Source: an uncultured Bacteroidales bacterium (GTDB taxonomy: Bacteria > Bacteroidota > Bacteroidia > Bacteroidales > UBA932). From it: DNA of 60,818 bases. The translations under genes and the position numbers were made by a program. Below are positions 18,773 through 27,925 of this stretch, piece by piece. The notes below the pieces were generated by a model. The model was not told the origin of the DNA, did no database searches, and saw nothing but the letters and a program-made list of their open reading frames with translations. Numbering within the stretch: position 1 is the stretch's first letter; every line of letters starts with the position of its first letter. Location: positions 1 through 60,818 of the forward strand of contig CAMZGD010000013.1 in NCBI GenBank assembly GCA_947306365.1, in the 5' to 3' direction.

Positions 18773-20265
18773 AGCCCCGTCTCCATCCCGTGATGCTGGC
18801 CGGTACCGGCAGCGACGTCGGCAAAAGCGTGCTGGCCACCGCCTTCTGCCGAATTTTCAAGCAGGACGGTTACACCCCAGCCCCGTTCAAGGCGCAGAAT
18901 ATGGCGCTCAATTCGTTTGCCACGCCGGAAGGACTCGAAATCGGCCGGGCACAGGCCGTGCAAGCCGAGGCGGCCGGCCTGCCATGCCATACCGACATGA
19001 ACCCGCTGCTGCTCAAGCCCCAGAGCGACCACACTTCGCAAGTGGTGCTGAACGGCCGCCCTATCGGCAACCGCGATGCCTACAACTATTTCCGCAAGGA
19101 AGGCCGGGCCGAACTCCGGGAAGCCGTCTACGCCGCCTACGACCGGCTGTCCGCACGCTACAATCCCATCGTACTGGAAGGCGCCGGCAGCCTGGCCGAA
19201 ATCAACCTTCGCGACGCCGACCTGGTGAATGTGCCGATGGCCATGCACGCGGGCGCCGACATCCTCCTGGTAGGCGACATCGACCGCGGCGGCGTGTTCG
19301 CGAGTGTGTACGGCTCCATCATGTTGCTGCGCCCCGAAGAGCGCAAGTATGTGAAAGGAATCCTGATCAACAAGTTCCGCGGCGACCTCCGGCTCTTCGA
19401 GGAAGGACGGAAGATGCTGGAAGCGCTTTGCGGCATTCCGGTACTGGGCGTGGTGCCGTACTTTCACGACATCCACATCGAGGAAGAGGATTCCGTGGCG
19501 CTGGCGGCCAAGTCCGCCGCCGCGCAACGGGGCAAGGTCAACGTGGCGGTGGTGCTGCTGCGCCACATCAGCAACTTCACGGATTTTGGCGCGCTGGAGC
19601 AGGACCCGCGCGTCCATCTGTTCTACAGCAACAACGTGGACGAGCTGGCAAAAGCCGATGTCATCATCCTTCCGGGCAGCAAGAGTACGCTCGACGACCT
19701 GTACGAGCTGCGGCGCAACGGCGTGGCACAGGCCATCCTGCGGGCCCGCCGCGAAGGCGCCTCCGTGCTTGGCATCTGCGGCGGCTACCAGATGATGGGC
19801 CGTCAGATCCGCGATCCGCATCACGTGGAGGGCGATATCGAGGTGCTTCCGGGCCTGGGCCTGCTGCCGATGACCACGGAGATGCTGCCCGAAAAAGTTA
19901 CCCGCCAGATTCATTTTTCGCTGGCTGACGGTACGGGAGGCCCCATGGAAGGCTATGAGATCCATATGGGCGTCACCCTTCCGGATGAGGGGTGTCCCGA
20001 TTTGCCGCTGAACCGGCTGGAAGACGGTCAGACCGACGGCTATCGGGTGGATGGAAAGTGCATGGGCACCTACATCCACGGCATCCTCGACAACCCGTCA
20101 TTCATAGACCGGCTGCTGGCGCCGCACAGCGTGAAACTGGCCGGTGCCACCGCCGCTTTCGACTACCACGCATTCAAGGAAGAACAATACGACAAACTCG
20201 CCGGCCACGTCCGGAGATATGTCGATATCCCGTTGTTGTATAAGATTTTAAGCCAGGAAAGATGA
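18769..20265 (+). CDS. cbiP: Cobyric acid synthase (CbiP/CobQ)
   Basis: Amidates the b, d, e and g side chains of adenosylcobyrinate a,c-diamide using glutamine and ATP. The 498 residues start with the MinD-like ATP site LAGTGSDVGKSVLATAFCRI and continue with PFKAQNMALNSFAT, VEGAG-type IVLEGAGSLAEIN and GDIDRGGVFASVYG. The C-terminal class I glutamine amidotransferase domain shows the nucleophile in VLGICGGYQMMG and the His of GTYIHGILDN. The frame is open further upstream over the preceding gene; the ATG at 18769 overlaps the previous stop by 4 nt and gives the family start. Confidence 0.96.
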   Translation: MKPRLHPVMLAGTGSDVGKSVLATAFCRIFKQDGYTPAPFKAQNMALNSFATPEGLEIGRAQAVQAEAAGLPCHTDMNPLLLKPQSDHTSQVVLNGRPIGNRDAYNYFRKEGRAELREAVYAAYDRLSARYNPIVLEGAGSLAEINLRDADLVNVPMAMHAGADILLVGDIDRGGVFASVYGSIMLLRPEERKYVKGILINKFRGDLRLFEEGRKMLEALCGIPVLGVVPYFHDIHIEEEDSVALAAKSAAAQRGKVNVAVVLLRHISNFTDFGALEQDPRVHLFYSNNVDELAKADVIILPGSKSTLDDLYELRRNGVAQAILRARREGASVLGICGGYQMMGRQIRDPHHVEGDIEVLPGLGLLPMTTEMLPEKVTRQIHFSLADGTGGPMEGYEIHMGVTLPDEGCPDLPLNRLEDGQTDGYRVDGKCMGTYIHGILDNPSFIDRLLAPHSVKLAGATAAFDYHAFKEEQYDKLAGHVRRYVDIPLLYKILSQER

Positions 20266-21263
20266 TTGAAGGCCACGGTGACGACAGATACCGCTTCCAA
20301 CGGGAAATCCGGGCGGACTTCAGTTCCAATGTGTACGCACACGTGGACCTGACGGACTTGCTGTCGCACCTTGGCGAACGACTCGCAGTCGTCGGCCGTT
20401 ATCCCGAACCCGAACCATACACGCTCGAGAAAGCCCTGGCATCGCACCTCGGCATCGATCCGGCGGCCGTCTGCGTCACGGCCGGTGCCACAGAAGCCAT
20501 CTACCTGACCGCCCACGCCTTCGCCGGCAGCCGCTCCACCGTCCTGCAGCCAACTTTCAGCGAATATGCCGACGCCTGTACATTATACAATCACCGTGAG
20601 CATAGCGGAGAAGCGAAGCGGGCGATGGTCTGGCTCTGCAATCCGAATAACCCCACCGGAACCGTCATCCCCAAAGATGGACTGACCGCCGCCATCGAAG
20701 AAACCCCCGAAACCATCTTCGTCATCGACCAGTCCTATGGGTCCTTTACGCAAGAACGACTTCTGACAGTCCGGGAAGCCGTCGGGTATCCGAATGTCAT
20801 CCAACTCCATTCGATGACCAAACGCTATGCGGTGCCCGGCATCCGGCTGGGCTACGTCACGGCCGAACCAGCGCTCATCGAAAGGATCCGCGCCGTCCGT
20901 ATGCCGTGGAGCGTCAACACGCTGGCCATCGAAGCCGGCCTGTACCTGACGCAGCATCCGGATACCGCACCGATTGACCTGCAAGCCCTGCTCACCGAGA
21001 CGAAACGGCTCCGCAACGCCCTGAACGCCATCCCCGGCCTGACCGCCGAGCCCACACAGACCCATTTCTTCCTCTGCCGCCTCGCCAGCGCCCGCGCCGC
21101 AGCGCTCAAGCAGCGGCTCGCAGAAGAATATGGTTTGCTCATCCGCGACGCATCGAATTTCGCAGGACTCGACGGACACTGTTTCCGCGTCGCCACCCAG
21201 ACCCCGGAAGAAAACGACCGGCTGGTCGAAGCCATTCAAGACATCCTGCAAGGAAATGGATAA
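20262..21263 (+). CDS. cobD: Threonine-phosphate decarboxylase (CobD-type PLP enzyme)
   Basis: A fold-type I PLP enzyme expected to decarboxylate L-threonine O-3-phosphate to the aminopropanol phosphate linker of cobalamin. The 333 residues include DFSSNVYAHVD, VTAGATEAIYLTAHAF, WLCNPNNPTGT, IDQSYG and the PLP lysine in HSMTKRYAVPGIRLGY (Lys187). It overlaps cbiP by ATGA and cbiB by 8 nt. The neighbouring cbiB, which attaches the linker, supports this role over a histidinol-phosphate aminotransferase, its close relative. Confidence 0.92.
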   Translation: MIEGHGDDRYRFQREIRADFSSNVYAHVDLTDLLSHLGERLAVVGRYPEPEPYTLEKALASHLGIDPAAVCVTAGATEAIYLTAHAFAGSRSTVLQPTFSEYADACTLYNHREHSGEAKRAMVWLCNPNNPTGTVIPKDGLTAAIEETPETIFVIDQSYGSFTQERLLTVREAVGYPNVIQLHSMTKRYAVPGIRLGYVTAEPALIERIRAVRMPWSVNTLAIEAGLYLTQHPDTAPIDLQALLTETKRLRNALNAIPGLTAEPTQTHFFLCRLASARAAALKQRLAEEYGLLIRDASNFAGLDGHCFRVATQTPEENDRLVEAIQDILQGNG

Positions 21264-22194
21264 AGCCCTCACGCTCCTGGCCGCCTGGCTGGCCGACCGT
21301 ATCCTGGGAGACCCGTCCTGGATGCCGCATCCCGTGGTGGGATTCGGCAAGCTGATTGCCGCCGGCGAGAAACGCTGGAACCAGGGCACGCACCGGCGCC
21401 GGAAAGGAGCACTGCTGGCCATCGCGCTGGTACTGGGAACCTTCCTCGCGACCTTCGCCCTGCTGCCGGCCCTGCGAACCTTGGGGCAGCACCTGGGCAT
21501 CGGCGTCATCCTGCAGCGGGCTGCGGAGGGCGTACTTATCTTTTTCTGCCTGGCGGGCACCACGCTGATCCGCGAAGTCCGCGAAGTGTTCCGGGCCGTG
21601 GACCGCTCCGTCAAAGAGGGACGGGAACGTGTGGCACGCATCGTGGGCCGCGACACCTCGGACCTCACACCGCAGGAAATCCGGACGGCAGCCCTCGAAA
21701 CGCTGGCCGAGAACCTGAACGACGGCGTCATCGCCCCGCTTTTCTGGCTGGCCCTGCTCGGCGTGCCCGGAATGATGGCCTACAAGATGGTCAACACGCT
21801 CGACTCGATGGTCGGCTATCGAAATGAACGCTATATCGAGTTCGGCCGATTCGCCGCGCGGATGGACGATGTGGCGGGCTGGGTCCCGGCCCGGCTGACG
21901 GCCTTCCTGATGCTCCTCGTGGCCGGCAGGCCCGGACGCATCGGATGGGTCCACGAAAACGGCTGCAAGCATCTGAGTCCCAACTCCGGCCATCCGGAAG
22001 CGGCCCTGGCGGCCATCCTCGACTGCCGTTTCGGCGGTCCGCACAACTATTTCGGACAGGAGGTCTGGAAGCCGTACATCGGTGAAAACGACCGGCCCCT
22101 GACCACCGAAGACATGGAGCGCGCCGTCCGTATCAACCAGTGGGCCGAGGCGTTGATGGTGCTGCTGGTATCGGCTGTTTCCCTGCTGGGTTAG
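21256..22194 (+). CDS. cbiB: Adenosylcobinamide-phosphate synthase CbiB
   Basis: A membrane enzyme that joins aminopropanol phosphate to adenosylcobyric acid. The 312 residues contain AAWLADRILGDPSWMPHPVV with the conserved DP and HPV, several hydrophobic segments, ETLAENLNDGVIAPLFWLAL, YKMVNTLDSMVGYRNERY and SPNSGHPEAALAAIL. The frame extends upstream over cobD; the ATG at 21256, 8 nt inside the cobD end, gives MDKALTLLAAWLADR. It is the last gene of its operon and faces a hairpin terminator. Confidence 0.95.
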   Translation: MDKALTLLAAWLADRILGDPSWMPHPVVGFGKLIAAGEKRWNQGTHRRRKGALLAIALVLGTFLATFALLPALRTLGQHLGIGVILQRAAEGVLIFFCLAGTTLIREVREVFRAVDRSVKEGRERVARIVGRDTSDLTPQEIRTAALETLAENLNDGVIAPLFWLALLGVPGMMAYKMVNTLDSMVGYRNERYIEFGRFAARMDDVAGWVPARLTAFLMLLVAGRPGRIGWVHENGCKHLSPNSGHPEAALAAILDCRFGGPHNYFGQEVWKPYIGENDRPLTTEDMERAVRINQWAEALMVLLVSAVSLLG

Positions 22195-22210
22195 GTTCCC
22201 GGATATAATT

Positions 22211-22239
22211 GGCCCCGCAATTGGCAGAATTGCGGGGCC
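22211..22239. terminator. Perfect hairpin between convergent B12 operons
   Basis: GGCCCCGCAATT at 22211-22222 pairs with AATTGCGGGGCC at 22228-22239 across a 5-nt loop. It lies between the convergent stops of cbiB (22194) and the SLC13 gene (22272). There is no strong T run on either side, so it may be a bidirectional 3'-end stabiliser as much as an intrinsic terminator. Confidence 0.7.
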
Positions 22240-22271
22240 GGCACACACTATAATGATAAAAATCCCCTGCG

Positions 22272-23777
22272 CTACAGCAGCCGAAGCGTGCCGAAGCCGT
22301 AGAGGAAGAGATAGCCGAGTACGATGCTGATGGCGCCGACGATCAGGCCGATCTTGGCCATATCCTTCTGCTTCACGAGGTTCGTTGCGAAGGCCAGGGC
22401 ATTCGGCGGGGTCGAAATGGGCAACACCATGGCACTGCTGGAGGCAATGGCCACGCCGATCAGCACGATGGCCGTACCGCCGATGGAGGCGAGCTTGTCG
22501 CCCATGGCGTTGCAGACGACGGCAAGGATCGGCATCAGCAGGGCAGCCGTGGCCGAGTTCGAAATGAAGTTCGACAGCGCGTAGCAGATCAGACCCGACA
22601 GGATGAGGATCAGCAGCGGCGAGAAGGAATGGAACGGGATGCTCTTGACCAGCAGCGAGGCCAGGCCCGAGACATTCATGGCATACCCCAGCGCGAAACC
22701 GCCCGCCACCATCCAGATGACTGACCAGTTGATTTCCTCGAGGTCCCGCCGGTCAATGACACCGGTGGTGCAAAAGACAGCCATCGGCAGGAGGGCCACC
22801 GTGTAGGTATTGATACCCGTGAAGGAGTCGAGCAGCCAGAGCAGCACGGTCACGATGAACGTCACGATGACGATGCGGGTCTTGCGGTCGCGTTTCAGCT
22901 CGCCTTCGATGACCAGGTCGACCGTCTTCTGCGTGAACGGGAATATCTTCTTGATCAGCAACCAGCTGATAAACAGCAGGAGAATGACCAGCGGGACCAT
23001 CATCAGCATCCACTGGCCGAAACCGATGTTGAGGTTCAGGCCTTCCGGATCGTTCAGGTACTTCAGGGCAATCGTGTTGGGCGGCGTACCGATCGGGGTG
23101 CCGATGCCGCCCAGGTTGGCGGCGACGGGAATGCTGAGCGCCATGGCGATGCGGCCCTTTCCGTGGGCAGGCAACTGCTTGAAGACCGGGGCCAGGAAGG
23201 TCAGCATCATGGCCGCAGTGGCCGTGTTGCTGATGAACATCGAGAACAGGCCGGTAATCAGCAGGAAGCCCAGCAGCACCATCTCGCTCTTGTTGCCGAA
23301 GGGCTTGAGCAGGATCTTGGCCAGATGGACGTCAAGGCCGGTCTTGGTGGCGGCGATGGCCAGCACGAAACCGCCGAGGAACAGCATGATCACCGGATCG
23401 GCAAAACACGCCATGATTCCCTTGTAACTGAGAAGCGTGCCGACCTGGGCCGGGTCACAGATCCATCTGATGCCGGAATCTGAAGCAAAGAACAGCAGCA
23501 TGGTCATGATCGCGATGGAAGTGGCCCAGGCAGGGACCGGCTCCAGAATCCACATAAGCGTGGCGAAGGCGAATACGGCGATGATGCGCTGCTGGACCAT
23601 CGTCATGCCTTCGATTCCGAAGGCACTGACGGGCAGCAGGAACAACGTGACCGTGACGGCCGCCACAAACAGGAGGCTTGCGGTCCTCCGTTTGATCCGG
23701 CCGGCCTGATGCTTCAGCGCCTGGCCCATCTGGTAGATGGACTCTACCAGATGGAAACCGGTAAAGCTCTTGAACAT
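22272..23777 (-). CDS. SLC13/DASS family sodium:anion symporter
   Basis: A 501-residue inner-membrane transporter with about 11-12 hydrophobic segments. The two Na+-binding SNT-type hairpins of the family are visible as FISNTATAAMMLTFLAPVF in the first half and FISNSATAALLMPILAVV in the second, along with GGIGTPIGTPPNTIAL. Known members move dicarboxylates, citrate or sulfate with sodium; the substrate here cannot be read. It begins 6 nt after the lipoprotein CbiK gene and ends the riboswitch-led unit, so it might supply an anion or metal-chelate needed for cobalamin metabolism, or be a passenger. Confidence 0.9.
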   Translation of the reverse strand: MFKSFTGFHLVESIYQMGQALKHQAGRIKRRTASLLFVAAVTVTLFLLPVSAFGIEGMTMVQQRIIAVFAFATLMWILEPVPAWATSIAIMTMLLFFASDSGIRWICDPAQVGTLLSYKGIMACFADPVIMLFLGGFVLAIAATKTGLDVHLAKILLKPFGNKSEMVLLGFLLITGLFSMFISNTATAAMMLTFLAPVFKQLPAHGKGRIAMALSIPVAANLGGIGTPIGTPPNTIALKYLNDPEGLNLNIGFGQWMLMMVPLVILLLFISWLLIKKIFPFTQKTVDLVIEGELKRDRKTRIVIVTFIVTVLLWLLDSFTGINTYTVALLPMAVFCTTGVIDRRDLEEINWSVIWMVAGGFALGYAMNVSGLASLLVKSIPFHSFSPLLILILSGLICYALSNFISNSATAALLMPILAVVCNAMGDKLASIGGTAIVLIGVAIASSSAMVLPISTPPNALAFATNLVKQKDMAKIGLIVGAISIVLGYLFLYGFGTLRLL

Positions 23778-23783
23778 AGACGA

Positions 23784-24920
23784 CTATTCAGGATTCTTGG
23801 AGTGATAGTAGTCGAGCGGTTCACCGTTGATGGCGTCCTGCGTATGGTTCATCCAAATCTGACGGATGGTCTGCAGTTCGAGCAGGCCTTTCTCGATCAT
23901 CGTGGAATTGTTGCAGGTGAAGCCGGAGCCGTTGGCACCGAAGAACATTTTCCAGCTGCAATCCTCGACCTCTCCCTCCTCGTTGGCCTCGGCCATCAGG
24001 TCGGCGAAGGTGTAGGACTTCCCTTCGAACTTCTCAGGCAGGTCGTCGCCGGCCATGTCGTTGTGACCGTGGTCACCGTCGATCGACATCAGCGGGTGCA
24101 GATACACTTTCTTGTTGCCCGTATTCAGCCCCGCTTCGGCCATACGCGCGTACACATGCGGCTTGAAGTTCTCCATCATATCCACCGTGCCCACGAAATA
24201 GTGCGGATTGATGGCCTGAAGGGCTTCTTCCAGCTGCGTGTAGCGGATGTTGGCCTTGTAGGTGTCGTACGAGTCCGGGTTACCGTGGCCCATGAAGGCG
24301 ACTATGTCGTTGGCCGCCTGGTTTTTGTAGAGGGCGTCCAGTGCGCGGGCGACGGCGTTGACATCCGATTCCTCTTCCTGAAGGAGGGGAACACCGAGTT
24401 TCAGGATCACTTTGGAAAGATAGTCATCGTCCAAGTCGCCGTTGGCATTGTTGGCGAAGTCCTTGATGTAGTTGATCACGCGGGTGTATTCCTCGCCCGG
24501 AATCACCTGCAGCGACTGGACCACGATTTCCTTGTACATGACGCCTTTCTGGGCGAAAGCGGTCAACCAGAACGGCGGCGCATAGTAGTTGCGGACTTCG
24601 GCGCCGTCGGCGGCGTTCTCACCGGCCGCTGCACGGTTGATGCAGATGGCGGAAGAGAAGGAAAGGAATACGTCGTAGGACGGGAACGCTTTCTTGTAAG
24701 CGGCAACGGTCTCGTCGAAAGCGTCAAAGGCCTGCTGCCAGGTCGAACCGAAGGCAACCAGGAGGATGGCCTTGTCGTGGGATTTCTGGCTCTTCACCGT
24801 CTCGTTGACGGCCTTCTGGTAAGCATTGTAGTTGTACTGCTCGTTCATCGGATCGCACGCGGTGAAACCAAACGTGAGCACAGCCAGCAGCGCGGCTGCA
24901 AACAATCTAGTTTTCTTCAT
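23784..24920 (-). CDS. cbiK: CbiK-like cobaltochelatase, exported lipoprotein
   Basis: A 378-residue member of the CbiK sirohydrochlorin cobaltochelatase family with a lipoprotein signal (LLAVLTFGFTACD, Cys22). Family features are AILLVAFGSTW, VVQSLQVIPGEEYTRV (Glu143/144), FMGHGNPDS (His212) and HPLMSIDGDHGHNDMAGDD (His284 and His286). In typical CbiK the last motif is VAGDHA-ND with one His, so the DGDHGH version is unusual. The C-terminal 80 residues are longer than in cytosolic CbiK. The related P. gingivalis lipoprotein IhtB sits with a TonB haem receptor. The gene overlaps the upstream TonB receptor by 14 nt. Confidence 0.88.
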   Translation of the reverse strand: MKKTRLFAAALLAVLTFGFTACDPMNEQYNYNAYQKAVNETVKSQKSHDKAILLVAFGSTWQQAFDAFDETVAAYKKAFPSYDVFLSFSSAICINRAAAGENAADGAEVRNYYAPPFWLTAFAQKGVMYKEIVVQSLQVIPGEEYTRVINYIKDFANNANGDLDDDYLSKVILKLGVPLLQEEESDVNAVARALDALYKNQAANDIVAFMGHGNPDSYDTYKANIRYTQLEEALQAINPHYFVGTVDMMENFKPHVYARMAEAGLNTGNKKVYLHPLMSIDGDHGHNDMAGDDLPEKFEGKSYTFADLMAEANEEGEVEDCSWKMFFGANGSGFTCNNSTMIEKGLLELQTIRQIWMNHTQDAINGEPLDYYHSKNPE

Positions 24921-27072
24921 ATTGCTTTGAATTGAAATTGTTTTTTAAGGTATTGTTGAATGTGTCTTTCACTTTCTTGCCCTGGTTGAAGCGCACCGTC
25001 AGGCCGATATAGACCGTCGTGCCGGGCGTCGTGGTGCCCAGATGCAGCCCGTGCGGCGTGCGGTCCACGTAGTTGAAAATGTTGTCGACCCCGGCTTCGA
25101 TGCGCCACGTTGTCCGCTGGGAGTGTCCCAGGTCGTGGGTCGTCGAGATGCGCCAGATCTGGTAACCTTTGCCGTTTCCATCGTCCTGATAGTAGCGCAT
25201 CGAGGACATTCGGCCGTAAAGACCGGCACTCAGGCGGTAATCCGGTGAAAAGCGGTGGTTCCAGGTGACGAAACTGTTTCCCTTGTGATGCGCCGTCCCG
25301 TCGATGATAACCTGCCGCATCCGGTCGTGCGTGGCGTCATACTGGTTGGCCTCAGTATCGAGCCAGCTGTATCCCAGGCCGAAGGCCCAGTCGCTGAAAC
25401 TGTATCGTACGTTCACGTCCACCCCCATCGTCCGGGCATCGTCGACGTTCTGATACTGGCGGGTTTTCACGGGATCGTACTGGATGATGTATTCGGCCGG
25501 CGCTTCATAATTGGGAATCGTCACGAGCGTGATCATGTCCTTCACGACGTTGTAATAGCCTGTGACATTGATGCTCAGGCCGGACAGCGTATATTCCCCG
25601 CCCAGCGAGAAGTAGTTGCTGGTCTGCGGGCGCAGTCCCGTATTGCCCAGATAGAGGTACGTTCCGCTCATCTGCTTGACGTAGCGGTAGTAGCGTTCCT
25701 TGGGCGTGGGCGTCTTGAAGCCCTGGCTCCACGTGGCGCGGATGCGCCAGGGAAGCCCGAGGCCGAGCATGGCGGATACCTTCGGCGTAACTTTCACGCC
25801 GAACTGGCCGTTCCAGGTCAGTCGTGCGCCGGCAGCCAGTTGGATCTGGTTCCGGCTGAAATCGTGCCGCCACTCATCCTGTGCATAGAGGGCGGCCGTC
25901 CAGTCGCTGACCGTCCCCCCCACCACGCGGCCCGGTGCGTTCAGCCAGTCATACCGGTACTCCGCACCTGTATTCAGCCGGTTTTCGCCCGGCAACGAGA
26001 AAACACCCTTGAGGCTGGCCATTGTCCGCTGCTGGTCGCTTTGCAGCTCGGTCTGGCCGGGCAAGTAAGGATAGTAGGGATAATAGAGGGTTCCCTTGCT
26101 CTTTTCGTAGTCCTCCACCAGTGTCGTGGCGGTGAAATAGTACATGTAGGCGTGCTTATTCCAGTCGATGTCGAGGGTCACAACGTCCGTGGCGTTCACC
26201 TTCCACTTGCCGCCCATCGAGGCCGAGGCGTTGCGGTACTGAAGATCATAGGTATGGACATCGAACTGCGCATATTTTCCGTTGGGCCGGTAGATGCGCT
26301 TGCCGTAAAACGTACCGCCGGCATAGAATTCAAACCGGTCGTTCGGCGTAAAGGTAATCTGTTCGCCCACCTGCGCGTTCGTATGCCGGTTCACGGTTTT
26401 GTTCTGCGAGTCCGTCACGGGCTCCTGCGTACCCGTGGTATGCTCCACGGATGTGTTCTGCCAGCCGTCGGAATGCTGCAGCTGGAAGTTCGTCAGCGAA
26501 CTGAACTTCCCGTATTTCAGGCCAATGGCGTTGTGCTGGCGCACATCGAAATAGGAACCGCCGCGGGAGGAATTCTCCAGCAGAAGTCCTTCCTGTCGGT
26601 GCTTGCGCGTGATGATGTTGATGACACCCGCGATGGCGTCGCTGCCGTAGAGCGCAGAAGATGCGCCTTTCACAATCTCGATCTTCTCAATATTCTGCGG
26701 GTCGATCAGTGCCAGGTCGTTCTCTCCGCCCACGTCTCCGTGAAGGCGCTTGCCGTCGACAAGGATCAAGACATAACTGTTGCCCAGGCCATTGAGCTGC
26801 AGATGCGAACCCATGTCATCTTCGTTGAAGGCAAAGGAGGCGGTCAGTCCGCCCAGAATGTCTTCCAGCGAGCGGCCTGCGTAGTTGTCCAGCATCTTGC
26901 GGGTAATGACCTCCGTCTGGACAGGAACATCTTTCAGCAGATGGCTCGTTCCGGTCGCCGTAACGACAATTTCCGGAATCGTATCCTGGAGATACGACTG
27001 CGCTGCCAACGAGTGGGTGAGCAGCACAAATACCCACCCGAAAAACCATCTGCGTTTCATTCCCGCTTTCAT
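24907..27072 (-). CDS. TonB-dependent outer-membrane receptor
   Basis: A 721-residue receptor with a signal peptide (WFFGWVFVLLTHSLAAQ), an N-terminal segment TIPEIVVTATGT that includes the likely TonB box, a plug domain (DILGGLTASFAFNEDDMGS, YVLILVDGKRLHGDVGG, IEIVKGASSALYGSDAIAG) and a 22-strand-type barrel ending in aromatic GLTVRFN. The cargo is unknown. Position between two CbiK-like genes, all downstream of a cobalamin riboswitch, suggests a corrinoid, another tetrapyrrole or a cobalt complex. It begins 3 nt after the preceding gene; an alternative start 4 codons in (MKRRWFF) is equally good. Confidence 0.92.
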   Translation of the reverse strand: MKAGMKRRWFFGWVFVLLTHSLAAQSYLQDTIPEIVVTATGTSHLLKDVPVQTEVITRKMLDNYAGRSLEDILGGLTASFAFNEDDMGSHLQLNGLGNSYVLILVDGKRLHGDVGGENDLALIDPQNIEKIEIVKGASSALYGSDAIAGVINIITRKHRQEGLLLENSSRGGSYFDVRQHNAIGLKYGKFSSLTNFQLQHSDGWQNTSVEHTTGTQEPVTDSQNKTVNRHTNAQVGEQITFTPNDRFEFYAGGTFYGKRIYRPNGKYAQFDVHTYDLQYRNASASMGGKWKVNATDVVTLDIDWNKHAYMYYFTATTLVEDYEKSKGTLYYPYYPYLPGQTELQSDQQRTMASLKGVFSLPGENRLNTGAEYRYDWLNAPGRVVGGTVSDWTAALYAQDEWRHDFSRNQIQLAAGARLTWNGQFGVKVTPKVSAMLGLGLPWRIRATWSQGFKTPTPKERYYRYVKQMSGTYLYLGNTGLRPQTSNYFSLGGEYTLSGLSINVTGYYNVVKDMITLVTIPNYEAPAEYIIQYDPVKTRQYQNVDDARTMGVDVNVRYSFSDWAFGLGYSWLDTEANQYDATHDRMRQVIIDGTAHHKGNSFVTWNHRFSPDYRLSAGLYGRMSSMRYYQDDGNGKGYQIWRISTTHDLGHSQRTTWRIEAGVDNIFNYVDRTPHGLHLGTTTPGTTVYIGLTVRFNQGKKVKDTFNNTLKNNFNSKQYEEN

Positions 27073-27075
27073 CGT

Positions 27076-27921
27076 CTATTTGTCCTGTGCATTTCGGGCA
27101 TGGTCCAGATAGAGGGCCTGGATTTCAGGAACCTGGCCGAGACCTTCCATCAAGACCTCCACCTCAAGCCCTGCTGCTTCAAGGGTTTCTTTCCACTCGC
27201 CGGAAATGTCGTTGGTTGCGTGGTCTCCTGCCACCAGCAGCATCGGAACCAATGTCACCTTTCGAGCCTTGGCGGCCTTCAGGTCGGCCAGCAGCGTCTT
27301 CAGCGTAGGATAACCTTCAATCGTGGCGACGTGAAAAAGCGGGCCGCCCAGATGCTGGAAGAGATGCTCCATCTGGCTGTAGGTAGCCGTAGCAGGTGTA
27401 TAGGTGCCGTGGCCCACGAAAACCACGTGTGCGTGTTTCTTCGCATCGGCCTTGTCACCGTGCCGCTGCATCAGAATCTCCGCCACCTTGCGGCAGTCGT
27501 CCACCGAATAGAGCAGCGGCTCCCCAATGCGGATATCCTCGAAGAAAGGAGCCAGGCTCGCCACATCGCTCCGCAGGGAAGCCATTTCAGCGCCCTCCAG
27601 CAAGGTGGTGGGCTGCACCAGCACGCGCGTATAGCCATCTGCACGCAAGCGCATCAGCGCCTCGACAGGCAGCGGCTTCTCTATGCCGCGGCCCTTGAGT
27701 TTCTTCACGATCATTCGCGATGTCCACGCTTCGCGCACTTCCATTTCCGGGAACGTGGCGCGCGCCAGCGCATTGACCGCATCGATGGTCAGCGTTCGCG
27801 TCTCGTCGTACGATGTCCCGAAATGCACCATCAGCAAAGCCATAGGCGCAGCGGAGCGAAGCCCGGAAAAGGCCGGTATCGTTATCATCATCAACAGAAT
27901 AACAAGTAGTATTCGTTTCAT
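27076..27921 (-). CDS. cbiK: CbiK-like cobaltochelatase, exported
   Basis: A 281-residue CbiK family protein closer to the classical form: MALLMVHFGTSYDETR, VLVQPTTLLEGAEM (Glu109), VFVGHGTYTPA (His171) and VPMLLVAGDHATNDISGEW (His234). The start at 27921 gives MKRILLVILLMMITIPAFSG, a clear signal sequence without a lipobox Cys, so a periplasmic or membrane-anchored protein is expected. Longer in-frame starts overlap the ABC ATPase gene and are disfavoured. The family inserts Co2+ into sirohydrochlorin in the cytosol; Desulfovibrio has a periplasmic version. It lies 4 nt after the ABC ATPase gene and 3 nt before a TonB receptor. Confidence 0.88.
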   Translation of the reverse strand: MKRILLVILLMMITIPAFSGLRSAAPMALLMVHFGTSYDETRTLTIDAVNALARATFPEMEVREAWTSRMIVKKLKGRGIEKPLPVEALMRLRADGYTRVLVQPTTLLEGAEMASLRSDVASLAPFFEDIRIGEPLLYSVDDCRKVAEILMQRHGDKADAKKHAHVVFVGHGTYTPATATYSQMEHLFQHLGGPLFHVATIEGYPTLKTLLADLKAAKARKVTLVPMLLVAGDHATNDISGEWKETLEAAGLEVEVLMEGLGQVPEIQALYLDHARNAQDK

Positions 27922-27925
27922 TTCG

